From contig NC_135257.1 of the NCBI RefSeq assembly GCF_964204865.1, positions 13,104,151 to 13,168,150 on the forward strand: 64,000 bases of DNA, written 5' to 3'. Of the stretch, positions 20,737-29,806 are shown one piece after another; the stretch's first letter is position 1; each line of letters starts with the position of its first letter. The translations under genes were made by a program, and so were the position numbers. The notes under the pieces are model-generated. The model made no database searches, was not told where the DNA came from, and worked only from the letters and a program-made list of their open reading frames with translations. Source of the DNA: Styela clava. Lineage: Eukaryota; Chordata; Ascidiacea; Stolidobranchia; Styelidae.

Positions 20737-23371
20737 GGATCAGAGTTTTTTGGTCTCGGATCAGTGTCTCAAAGACACGTCATATCCGAGTCACATCGGT
20801 ACTAACGCTTCGTAGTCATGTCGCGGGGTACACGACCGTCATACATATCCGGGAGCTTCCGTATATGCTATGCATTGCACGGTAAAAACTTCGACCCCGA
20901 GCTTCTGTACATGCTATTTGCCAGATAGCATGACGTTAGCCCAGGGCTTCCGTTAATGCCATGCATAGCTCAACTTCCGCTGCTCTGGCTTCCGTACATA
21001 CTGTGTGAAGACGTGTAGCGCGCACACAGCATGACATCTACCGTGAAGCTACCTTTTCATCATTTCCGTAGGGGTTGTGATGGTATTAACAGTTTTACGC
21101 TCCCGTTTGTGGGGGGTGGGGATGCAGTTATTATGGGGCTAAGTCGCTACTCTGTTCTGAAGTAGTAGAGTTTTCCAGTCTGACCTGAGTTCAAATATTT
21201 GGGCTGATCCAAGCGTAAGTATTATGTTGTCCATATATTGAGTAAATTTTAATATTACTCTTTCATATACACTTTCTATATCGCAGACGGTTCCATATCT
21301 ATTTTGCCTGTCTAATTCAATTTTTAGTTGGATGACTTCAGATTTTAGTACAGAGAAAATTTTGAGTACAACAAGTTGGTATTTATCTTCAAAAGTGTTG
21401 TCGAATATTTGTTGCCGACTTAATGGTAATTTGTGGCCTGTTATAATTTCCAGTGTTTGGCTAACTGAGTTATGAAGCTTTAGATATTGGGGGCACCTCA
21501 GAAAGATGTGGGGAGTGGTATCCGGGTTTTCTCTACAGAATTTGCAGTTCAATTTCAGTGAGTGAGAGTTTTCGTTGTTTCGTAATATACCAAACCTCCA
21601 CTTCCTGTGGCCAAAGAGGTACCCATCCCTCTTAATCCTATATGACGTTTGTCGTTCGGCATTTGAAAAGTGTTGCTTTAGTCGGTCATCTGCTAAGTGT
21701 ATTTTTGGCCATTCACATATTTCTGTTCGGTCGAATTCATAAGACTTTTCTTTCAACCTATCGTAAAGAAAGCGCAAGGTTGCTCTTTCCCTTTCGGATT
21801 GGCCAAGGTCCATAATATAACCAATATTCAGGATATGCTGCCAGTGCTGGTCAATTTGGAGTGCATGGGGTGCCGAGTTGTTGTATAGCGACTTGTCGAA
21901 GATTCTTATTCTCGCGCCGAGAGTATATAGCGCCTCGAAGTGCCAGAATTCGGTTGGGGCATTTATGCTAAGTATTGTGGTCAGTTTTTGGAAAAGACAT
22001 GCATGAGATTTTAGTTTAATATCTATCATACTTATTCCGCCCTTTCTCAAGGGAAGGAGCAAAGTTTTCCGAGCGATACTCTCTAGGTATTCAGGATACC
22101 ATAGATATTTAAAAAATATGGACTGAATATTGTTAAGGTATCGGGTTGGTATTATTCTTGTTTTAGCTTCCAGTAGTGTTAACGGTAGAGCGAGAGATTG
22201 TATTATCAAAAGTTTTCCACGCCATGTTAAATGACGCGACTTTGTGTTGTTTAAAATTTGGGTAATTTTACGAATCTTTTCATCTTGCACTTTGTATTTT
22301 ACCTCTTTCCCGTAATAAACCCCCAAGATTTTGACGGTGTCGTGTCGGTATTTATTTAACCAATTGTCCTTTAAACGCAGTTCTGCCTCTTCATTTATAC
22401 ATAAAATTTGTGATTTTTCCATGTTCAAGGCTTGGCCGGTTGCTTGCTGGAAGATCCCGAATTCTTTAAAGACGAGTTCTAAGGAATAGAGTGTTGTTGT
22501 TACTAAGCTAGTGTCGTCGGCGAATTGTTCTATTTTTTCTTCCTTTTTCCCGAGTTTGATGCCTCTGATGTATATATTTTTTGTTACGGCTCTCGCGATT
22601 GGTTCGATATTTAAAGTGTATAATAACATGCTTAGGGGACATCCTTGGCGGATTCCTCTCACGATATGGATCTCAGATGTGAAAGCTCCGTTTACTTCTA
22701 TGGTACTTCTAATGTCCGAGTACAGGGATTTTATTAGATTACATGTTCTTGTTCCAGCCCCGATTTTTGCTAGCAGCTTATGAATGAAATTATGATTGAC
22801 CATGTCAAACGCTTTCATTTGATCAACTGTCAGGATATATGTTGGAATTTGTTTTTTTTTGGAGTATCTAATTAGGCTTTCTATGTTTCTGTGAATATCT
22901 GAGATCTGTCTATTTGGGATGGAGGATTTTTGAGCCGGGTGAATTATTGATGCAAATTTGTGACGTAGGCGGTTAGAGATGATTTTGGTAAGTATTTTGT
23001 AATCAAGGTTCAAGTTCGAAATCGGTCTCCAGTTTTTGATGTTTGTTGTACTGCCCTTTTTGTGTATGAGGATGACCCTAGCGAGCTTCCAACTACTGGG
23101 CGTTTTCCCAAAGAAAAGGACGTTATTTAGTATCTGGAGAAGTTGGTTTTTGATGATTGCCCAAAATGTTATATAGAATTCCTTACCCAGGCCATCGACT
23201 CCCGGGGATTTATGATTACCAAAGGATTTGATGGTCTGGAGAAGTTCGCATTCTGTGATTTCCCTACCTAAATCTTCCACATCCGAGCTATTTAGAGTGG
23301 GATTGGCCATGAGCTGGATGTATGCCTCTTGTGCACTTAGCTCTATGGTTGATGTTGTGCCCCACAGGTCC
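20690..23371 (-). mobile_element. Tx1/L1-like LINE 'element 3': heavily 5'-truncated copy, youngest
   Basis: A 46-nt T-run at 20689-20734 (A-tail), a 3'UTR of about 400 bp (20735-21138) with hairpin and subrepeats, then the last 746 codons of ORF2. A 13-bp duplication ttgctcatccgct flanks it (20677-20689 and 23372-23384). That duplication joins the 5' end of element 2 to element 4 sequence. Element 3 therefore entered after element 2, at the same AGCGGATG site. Confidence 0.88.
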
Positions 23372-23379
23372 TTGCTCAT
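21139..23379 (-). pseudogene. LINE ORF2 (element 3), RT-to-C-terminus only
   Basis: 746 codons open. It lacks the whole endonuclease domain and begins just upstream of the RT (DLWGTTST aligns with ELWGMKCK of element 1). The initiator ATG again derives from the target GCGGATG. RT motifs are intact: HKSPGVDGLG, NWRPISNLN, RGIRQGCPLS, FADD. The C-terminal CKFC...H...C motif is present. Sequence differs throughout from the other ORF2 copies, so it is another subfamily. Not expected to be autonomous. Confidence 0.88.
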
Positions 23380-23384
23380 CCGCT

Positions 23385-23494
23385 AATTGTGAGATGGTAT
23401 TACGGTTGTTAAAAACGGTCTAAATGGTTGGCATATGCGGTCAGCAATTATGCTACCGCTCGCGGTGGGTCGAGATTTTTTTCATGGATCAAAA
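23385..23494 (-). other. Proximal 3'UTR of element 4
   Basis: About 110 bp between the ORF2 stop and the insertion site. It shares with the other elements a motif of the form GGTAGCAT (seen on + as atgctacc) followed by ...GGTATTA/CCATC, also present next to the stop codons at 11650-11670 and 17325-17340. The distal remainder is at 10770-11453. Confidence 0.6.
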
Positions 23495-26400
23495 TTATGA
23501 TGATAAATATCCATTTAGGATCTCTTTCCAGTTATCTAGTATACCAAAGAATTGGAGGTTGCTGAATTTGTATTCCATAGTTGTTAAAAATTGTATGAAT
23601 AGGGATATTGTCTTCGAGACTACATTGTCGTCTATGGGGGTCATATATTTATTCTGAATATCAAGTTTTATTTTTGTGCCAATCAATTGTTTTTTCATTA
23701 TGACGAAGCATTTGGTAACAACTATTGCATTGGGGCCGATATAGCTATTATAGAGAATTTCCTCTTCCGTTATCTTAATTCGGACGCTTAATATACGGTT
23801 GAGTACGTTTATAATTTCGGCTATATAAGTTTTTGTTTTAAGGCAGTCCAGGAATATGTGTTTAGTGTTGTCGACAAGGCTTTTACAGAATTTGCACCCT
23901 AATATTTTCAAATTTCCATACGTATCGAATCTAAGGGACATACTCCTCATACGGTCGCCGAAGATGTATCCATCTCTCACAATGCGATAGGAACAGATCC
24001 TTTCGGCGTTTGTGTAGTATGTTCTTGATGTGTTCTTCATCAGATGGACATCTTCCCAGTTGATGTTTTCCTGTTGTTGTTCTTGATGTCTGCTTTTTAG
24101 TTTTGAATATATATCCCTGTGCCTAATTGTCTCCCATTCTCCCGACGAAAAGTTGGTTGATTGATATATGCTCAAGATATCCCGCCAGTATGCTGGAATT
24201 ATTGCAGCGTGGGGCATTGAGTTTGTATAAAGATTTTGGTTAATCTGTTTAATTTTGGTCCCCAGTGAATATTGCGCTTCGAGGTGCCAGAATTGATCCA
24301 AGTTGACTCCATTAACCAGCGCCTTCATCTTCTCAACCCGGCATGCTTCTAGTTTGGCTTTTATATCTATCATGTTTATACCGCCCTCCTCTCGTGGTAG
24401 TTGGAGTTTTCTTCTGCTTATTGCCTCTATCTTGTTGGGATGCCACAAGAATTGAAAGAGAGCTCTGTTTATCTCCTTCATAGCAATTGGGGGGAGTGGT
24501 TTAACTTTGGCATGAAACATTACTATCGACATTAATAGCGAGTTTATAATGATTTGCTTACCAAACCATGTAAGATTTCGGAATTTAAGATAGTTTATAG
24601 TTCTGATTAGTTTTAGCTGTATTTCTTCCCATGTTTTATATAGAGGTTTTTGACCAAAATTCATTCCAAGTACTTTTACGTCCTTCTTAGTATATCGTCT
24701 GTAGGGAGATTGAAAGATCGAATTATATGATGATTGGGTAATACACAAAATTTGGGTTTTTTCTTTGTTATTTTTTTGTCCTGAAGCTAGTTCGAAATTG
24801 TGAAGTTCGTGGAAAATTTCAGTAATGGATGGTTGGTTCGAAACAGTAAAGGTTACGTCATCTGCATATTGATCGAGTTTGTGCTCCTGTTTTGCCAGTT
24901 TTATACCGCGTATGTTTTGGTTGATTTGAACCGACCTGGCTAGCGGTTCCACGCTAAGTGCATACAGGAGCATGCTTAAAGGGCAGCCCTGTTTTATTCC
25001 GCGTCCAATCCTAATTTCCTGAGTCAATTTCCCGTTTACATCAATACAGCTTTTATTTTCTAGATACATGTTTTTAATAACGTTCAGAAACCGGTTTCCG
25101 ATCCCTATTTTGTCCAAAATGCCGAAAAGAAAGTTGTGATCAACATTGTCGAAAGCCTTTAAATTGTCGATGAGTACCATCGTTGCGGGTATATTTTTGG
25201 ATTTACAGAACCGAATTATTGCGTCCGTGTTATAATGGACGTCTGACATGTCCCTATGTGGTAGAGAACATTTTTGCGACGAACTAATGATGTGAGCTAG
25301 AGCTGGTTCCAGTCTTTTGACGAGTATTTTTGATATGATTTTGTAGTCCATATTGAGTGTAGTTATTGGGCGCCAATTTTTTAATTCTGTTTCTTCACCT
25401 TTTTTGTATATTAATTTAACTTTGGCCAATTTAGAGGATTTGGGGAAATGTCCGAATGTCATAATATTATTAACTAACTGCGTAAACTGTGGTTTGATCG
25501 TGTCCCAGAAAGTTATGTAGAATTCTCTACTCAAACCATCCATGCCTGGCGACTTATTATTTTTCATATATTTTAAAGCGTTATAAATTTCTTCTGAGGT
25601 TACGCGTTGTTCTATGACGGATTTCTCTAGCTCTGGTATTATACTGGAGCTCATAAGGTCGAGATAATGATCTTGATTTCTTTTTTCGGTTTCTGATCCG
25701 ATTCCCCATAGCCTCGCATAGAAATCTTCTATGGTTGCTAAAACTCCCTTTTCACTCGTGACTAAACAATCATTACGGTCTTTAACGCTTTCAATGGTGG
25801 TCTGTTTCACCCTCTTTCTGATCCGTTCGTAAAACGTTCGGGTGGGTTTTTCGCCGTCTTCCAGATTTTTCATTCTAGCCATCACCACATCTAAGCTCTT
25901 CCGTTCGTCTAGTATGACATTCAGTTCTACTTTCAAGTTTTGGATCGTAAGTGCGTTTTCTTTAATTCCTTCATTTATGAGTTTATTTAATTTTTGGCGC
26001 AGTTTGAAAGTATTGTTCTTTTTGGTTTTAGCTAGGTTTTTTGAATAGGCGACCGTGACTTTCTTTATTTTTTGTTTGGTACTATCCCACCAGTCCAATA
26101 TCGAAACGTTATTTTCTAGATCGAGAAGGGCCAAATTATATGAATGTCTTACAACTTCGATATAGGTCTTATCCTCGTAGAGTATGGTGTTATTTCGCCA
26201 GGTTCCTTTTCCCCACCGGATTTTCTTTGCTTGCTTGAGCTTAATCTGCGGGCATAACAGGTGGTCTGATATTGTGTTTATCGTATGAGTAATGGTTGAG
26301 ATAGTACTATATAAGTCAAAGGAAGAGTATATTCTATCGATTCTACGTCTCTGGGTGCCAGATTGATAGGTATAAATTTGTTTATTGGGGAATTTGTCTC

Positions 26401-26968
26401 TATAGGTGTCCAAGATATTGTTGATTTGTAAAAAGCGACAGAAGATTTTTTCAGGCGGTCGTAGTTTGAAATTTTTGGTATCATACACATCAATGGGTTC
26501 TAGTACCATATTAAAGTCTCCGGCTATTATTATATTTCCCGTGTCACAGTAATTGGTCAGAATATACACAAGGTTTTCATAAAATTCGGTTTTTTGGGGT
26601 CCGTTCTGCGCCGGGGCGTGGACATTAAATATTTTTATATTTTGTTCGTCTATCTGAACCTCTATACTGTCGCAGCGATGCCTAATATGTATGGTATAAC
26701 TGGACGGTGTTTGGGTGTTTTCTAATTTGACCATTATAATTGTTCCTTGCCAAAAGTAGGCGTGATGCTTTTCGTCCCTATCCAGGGTGTTAAAATAAGC
26801 ATTGAAACCGAGTCGGTTAGCCCAATGCGTAATCCTGGCTTTATTTAGACGGTGCGCTTCTTGGACGCAAACAACATTTGGCTTTTCGTGCTCAATGAAA
26901 GCCGTCATTTCCGCTAGATGGTGTTCGAGGCCATTGGCGTTCAAGGAAATTATATTTAACTCGGCCAT
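23495..26968 (-). CDS. LINE ORF2 (element 4): AP-endonuclease + reverse transcriptase
   Basis: 1157 residues, uninterrupted. The endonuclease has ISLNANGL near the N-terminus, VQE (about 35-37), AGDFN (about 149) and SDH. The RT has NKSPGMDGLS, NWRPITTLN, RGIKQGCPLS and YADD in place of the FADD seen in the other three copies. The C-terminal CKFC...H...C motif is present. With ORF1 125 bp upstream, this element looks coding-competent for both proteins, although its 3'UTR is split by three insertions. It is a Tx1/L1-group protein of the same general type as element 1 but well diverged from it. Confidence 0.93.
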   Translation of the reverse strand: MAELNIISLNANGLEHHLAEMTAFIEHEKPNVVCVQEAHRLNKARITHWANRLGFNAYFNTLDRDEKHHAYFWQGTIIMVKLENTQTPSSYTIHIRHRCDSIEVQIDEQNIKIFNVHAPAQNGPQKTEFYENLVYILTNYCDTGNIIIAGDFNMVLEPIDVYDTKNFKLRPPEKIFCRFLQINNILDTYRDKFPNKQIYTYQSGTQRRRIDRIYSSFDLYSTISTITHTINTISDHLLCPQIKLKQAKKIRWGKGTWRNNTILYEDKTYIEVVRHSYNLALLDLENNVSILDWWDSTKQKIKKVTVAYSKNLAKTKKNNTFKLRQKLNKLINEGIKENALTIQNLKVELNVILDERKSLDVVMARMKNLEDGEKPTRTFYERIRKRVKQTTIESVKDRNDCLVTSEKGVLATIEDFYARLWGIGSETEKRNQDHYLDLMSSSIIPELEKSVIEQRVTSEEIYNALKYMKNNKSPGMDGLSREFYITFWDTIKPQFTQLVNNIMTFGHFPKSSKLAKVKLIYKKGEETELKNWRPITTLNMDYKIISKILVKRLEPALAHIISSSQKCSLPHRDMSDVHYNTDAIIRFCKSKNIPATMVLIDNLKAFDNVDHNFLFGILDKIGIGNRFLNVIKNMYLENKSCIDVNGKLTQEIRIGRGIKQGCPLSMLLYALSVEPLARSVQINQNIRGIKLAKQEHKLDQYADDVTFTVSNQPSITEIFHELHNFELASGQKNNKEKTQILCITQSSYNSIFQSPYRRYTKKDVKVLGMNFGQKPLYKTWEEIQLKLIRTINYLKFRNLTWFGKQIIINSLLMSIVMFHAKVKPLPPIAMKEINRALFQFLWHPNKIEAISRRKLQLPREEGGINMIDIKAKLEACRVEKMKALVNGVNLDQFWHLEAQYSLGTKIKQINQNLYTNSMPHAAIIPAYWRDILSIYQSTNFSSGEWETIRHRDIYSKLKSRHQEQQQENINWEDVHLMKNTSRTYYTNAERICSYRIVRDGYIFGDRMRSMSLRFDTYGNLKILGCKFCKSLVDNTKHIFLDCLKTKTYIAEIINVLNRILSVRIKITEEEILYNSYIGPNAIVVTKCFVIMKKQLIGTKIKLDIQNKYMTPIDDNVVSKTISLFIQFLTTMEYKFSNLQFFGILDNWKEILNGYLSS

Positions 26969-27093
26969 ATTGGAATGTTATTTAGCTGACTATCCTACGG
27001 GTTATGGTGGGTAGAGTAAAAAACGAGTTAAATCTAACAAAGAGATAATGTTATACAGAATGAGTTTACAGTTCTAGAAAAACGAGGGTTTAC

Positions 27094-28626
27094 TCACTTT
27101 TCTATTTTCTTTTTACCTGTCTCACCCTTTTTTGGGTTGCTGCTTGCGAGAAACGACTCAGACGAGGTTGTGTCTTCTCTATGTCTTTTGTTATAGTCTA
27201 TAGTAGTATTACTCGGGTTCGATTCGTCTAGGGCCAGGGCCTGGTCCAGGTTTGGCAGAGTTGTTTCCATATTTGCCGGGGCCGAGAGAATCTCTTGGGG
27301 CGATGCGGCAAAGAGTGAGGACGGTGTTGTGTCCTGCGACTCGTAGTTATGGACCATAACTTTGACAAAAGTCCTTCCTTTTAGTGGTGGATGGAAGGGG
27401 GTGCTACCAATCGTCGATGTTGTTTTTAAACGTGGTAACTGCTGGTTTTTCATCCGCGGCGGCGAGGTTCTTATAGGACTGACGTTGTCAATTTCAGAAC
27501 ATTCTGACCAATCATTGGATTGTTTTGACAAGTCAGTAGAGAGTTGCGTGGTTGAGATTTCATAAATGTCTACGTTTAATTTGTTTTGATTGCCTTTATC
27601 TAATTGGTCCGTTTTTTCCGCATGATTGATTTTTTCTTTGTTTCCTTCTATTTTTGTATTTTCGGGAACTTTGGATGTGTTTACAGCTTCTTTAGTTACT
27701 TCAGCAGCAGTTTGAGATTTTTGTTTGTTGGTGTCGCTCTCTGAAGTTTTCTTCTGAGCAAAAATCTCCCCTGGTTTTTCTGGATTATGTACTGGCTGCT
27801 GTCCGTTAAATGGGGGTGGGTTTCCAGCAGGGTTTGGGACAATTAGTTGTTGTGTCTGTACTCCTCTCCTCTGTTTTGGTAAGGCCCATCCATTTCCCGA
27901 GCTGATTAGGGCAGGATACTCCTTTGCCCGCAAGGTACAGTTCTTTTGAACGTGTCCAGATTTTTTACAATGCCTACAAACGGCTTCATTTTCGCATTGT
28001 GCAAAGGTGTGCCCCGTTTGTAGGCATCGACCGCACGTTGGTACGTACAGTTCTCGGGGAAGATATGTTTTACACATAATTCCGTCGATTTTAATATAGT
28101 CCGGCATGCTTTCTTTTCTGAAGTTTTCCATAAGAAAAGATGTGTAACCATTATACACTTGAGTTCCCCTGTAGTAGTTTCGAACCGCATTCCTGATTTT
28201 TCCAAAACCGATGCTGTTGATTTTAGAAGCGGCTTTGGGGTATGGCGTCTCAGGCGGAATATCTCGTATAGATATTCTGATAGGTGCTTTACTTGGAAGA
28301 GTCACATCTATCTCTATATCCCTAGATTTAATTTTGCCGCCAGTGTCTCTGAGGAATTCCTCGCGACAGCTGGTATCATTGTTGTCGGTGGCAGCAAAGG
28401 TTAAAATCCAGGTCCTCTTTTTGCTTTCGAAGAGTGCCCTTATTTGATCACAATAACCACTTGTAGCCGGGTTATTGTATAATAAGTCCATTAATCCCGT
28501 GAAGTCAAAATTGTTGTTAGTTTTCAGGAATAGAGTCCGTGGTCTTGTTGTGTTTTGATTTGACTGCTGTTCTGTTGCGGCTGCTGCGGCAGAGTAATCC
28601 ATAATCCAAGTAAGTGCGTAATCCAA
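27094..28626 (-). CDS. LINE ORF1 (element 4): zinc-knuckle protein
   Basis: 510 residues. Two CCHC knuckles, CGRCLQTGHTFAQC and CRHCKKSGHVQKNC, follow a conserved region with MCKTYLPRELYVPT. The N-terminal part (about 30-190) aligns with the element 1 ORF1. The C-terminal half is rich in Lys, Ser, Thr, Asn and Gln and looks disordered. It presumably binds element RNA. The annotated first ATG is followed by a second Met at codon 9 (MDYALTWIMDYSAAA), so either could be used. Confidence 0.88.
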   Translation of the reverse strand: MDYALTWIMDYSAAAAATEQQSNQNTTRPRTLFLKTNNNFDFTGLMDLLYNNPATSGYCDQIRALFESKKRTWILTFAATDNNDTSCREEFLRDTGGKIKSRDIEIDVTLPSKAPIRISIRDIPPETPYPKAASKINSIGFGKIRNAVRNYYRGTQVYNGYTSFLMENFRKESMPDYIKIDGIMCKTYLPRELYVPTCGRCLQTGHTFAQCENEAVCRHCKKSGHVQKNCTLRAKEYPALISSGNGWALPKQRRGVQTQQLIVPNPAGNPPPFNGQQPVHNPEKPGEIFAQKKTSESDTNKQKSQTAAEVTKEAVNTSKVPENTKIEGNKEKINHAEKTDQLDKGNQNKLNVDIYEISTTQLSTDLSKQSNDWSECSEIDNVSPIRTSPPRMKNQQLPRLKTTSTIGSTPFHPPLKGRTFVKVMVHNYESQDTTPSSLFAASPQEILSAPANMETTLPNLDQALALDESNPSNTTIDYNKRHREDTTSSESFLASSNPKKGETGKKKIEK

Positions 28627-28821
28627 TTATAACTCCAGATAGCTGATAAGTCCAAGAAAAATTCCTTTCCTAGCTCAAGTCTACAATACTTTCTGCTATA
28701 CTTTCAACGCTGGTGGAGAGGCCCGTACAAAATCGCGACGGGAAGGGCCTCTCCCAATACTTAATCAAATAGCGAACACACACGTAAACACAGACCGTCC
28801 GTCGCTCCAGCCGAAAGAATG
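28627..28821 (-). promoter_or_regulatory. 5'UTR/presumed internal promoter of element 4 with a strong inverted repeat
   Basis: 195 bp upstream of ORF1 to the right target duplication. It contains a perfect 10-bp inverted repeat, ggagaggccc (28715-28724) and gggcctctcc (28745-28754), with a 20-base loop. Unlike element 1, no U2-like segment is seen. Promoter function is inferred from position only. Confidence 0.4.
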
Positions 28822-28830
28822 GTCTCAATG

Positions 28831-29560
28831 GTTCTTACCACTTCATGGCAACTCCTGCCACGAACGAACCGCGGCAGCTCTTGCCGTGGTTTTATAGCGC
28901 TATTCAGTACACAGTAATCAGTATCAACGGCATATTCACAAATGAATGTACCAGATTTTAATTGATCATGCGGAATTATATCTACTTAAACCCTAACCCC
29001 AAATCCATCAAAACTGCATTCATAGGATAGGATAGGATTTACATATTTATCCCGGGGGAGAGGAAAGCCGATAAGACGGCTTATCCATATGGCGAACCAC
29101 GGCCTCTCGTCCGGTTACCATTCCAAGTCGGGTGTGGGATTAGTTATATATTGTTTGTTTTCGGAAGCATGGACTTGGTGGTAGAGGAAGCCGTGACCGA
29201 CCAGCGGTTACGTGAACCACCCAACGACGGCGAGGAGTCCAGCAATCCTCTCGCACATAACCATTCCTGCATGGGATTCGAACCTGCGAACCCACGCAGA
29301 GTAATTAGAGGTGCGGTGGCGAGCGTATTCCTAACGCTTAGCCCGTTGAGCCACACCGCCGCGCCGGTTCATAAGAAAAACGTTCCAACCTACCCAATAT
29401 TTGCCACCATAAGGGACAGCCCTGTCTTTACGGCCCACCTGCCGCGGTTACGGCAGCAAAATTTCACCTGCCATTGGTTTTCAATTTGCTGCCGCGGTAA
29501 CGGAAGCTCGTCATTGGTTTGTGGCAGCTAAAAAGTCAGTCGCCAATCGCCATCATTGAG
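28831..29560. repeat. Foldback-related repeat sequence, interrupted by a SINE
   Basis: Segments match the internal region of the foldback element at 61087-61817: TTTTATAGCGCTATT (28892-28906 region) against 61281-61295; GTACCAGATTTTAATTGATC with the following segment (about 28947-28985) against 61314-61352; and the ATTTGCTGCCG stretch (about 29485) against 61612. So the Tx1 cluster was inserted into or beside another copy of that repeat, and a SINE (29022-29366) later entered it. The terminal arms are not evident here. Confidence 0.45.
29022..29366 (-). mobile_element. tRNA-derived SINE, copy 1
   Basis: About 345 bp on the minus strand. The head has a pol III A box (TGGCTCAACGGGC) and B box (GGTTCGAATCC) with a long spacer, like a class II tRNA. 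The body ends in CCCGGGATAAATATGTAAAT and a short (ATCCT)n tail. Nearly identical copies are at 41866-42195 and 59592-59932. Frames over this region are shadows of the SINE. Confidence 0.9.
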
Positions 29561-29585
29561 GTTTATAGGTTTGGTCGTAGCGGCC

Positions 29586-29795
29586 ATGGTATGGAAATAC
29601 CGCTATGATTTTGCGGCAGCTGCAGACGCCACAGAATACTTAAAATTGCACTTGCCGAAATGGCATCTCCCCGACGATGGCGAACTCGATAACTCCAGAG
29701 ATCTCTCTCATATCGGGATCGTTGCGGGAAAAGGAGAGAAACAGCTTGCTTTATTTCGGGTGATCCCATTTCCAGAGAGCCTCTGTTTGTTTTAG
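29586..29795 (+). CDS. Uncertain short open frame in a CpG-richer patch
   Basis: An ATG at 29586 opens a frame of 69 codons (starting MVWKYRYDF, containing HLPKWHLPDDGEL). Composition looks more protein-like than nearby frames, and the patch at 29380-29800 is GC- and CpG-richer than its surroundings. No domain is recognised and no partner exon was found. It could be a first exon, a promoter region, or chance. Confidence 0.15.
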   Translation: MVWKYRYDFAAAADATEYLKLHLPKWHLPDDGELDNSRDLSHIGIVAGKGEKQLALFRVIPFPESLCLF

Positions 29796-29806
29796 CTTCG
29801 TCCAAA

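Larger units (their letters stand above)
10747..28821 (-). mobile_element. Tx1/L1-like LINE 'element 4': full-length host copy of the nested cluster
   Basis: The oldest element of the cluster, reading right to left. Its parts are: a 5'UTR of about 195 bp (28627-28821), ORF1 (27094-28626), ORF2 (23495-26968), the proximal 3'UTR (23385-23494), and then, beyond the later insertions, the distal 3'UTR (10770-11453) and an A-tail, seen as a T-run at 10747-10763. A 9-bp duplication gtctcaatg flanks the whole (10738-10746 and 28822-28830). Elements 1, 2 and 3 interrupt it at the same 3'UTR site. The continuity is inferred: catccgctaatt at the right edge of the left part (11445-11456) matches catccgctaattgtgag at 23377-23393. 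Both reading frames are open, so insertion was recent. Confidence 0.75.
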
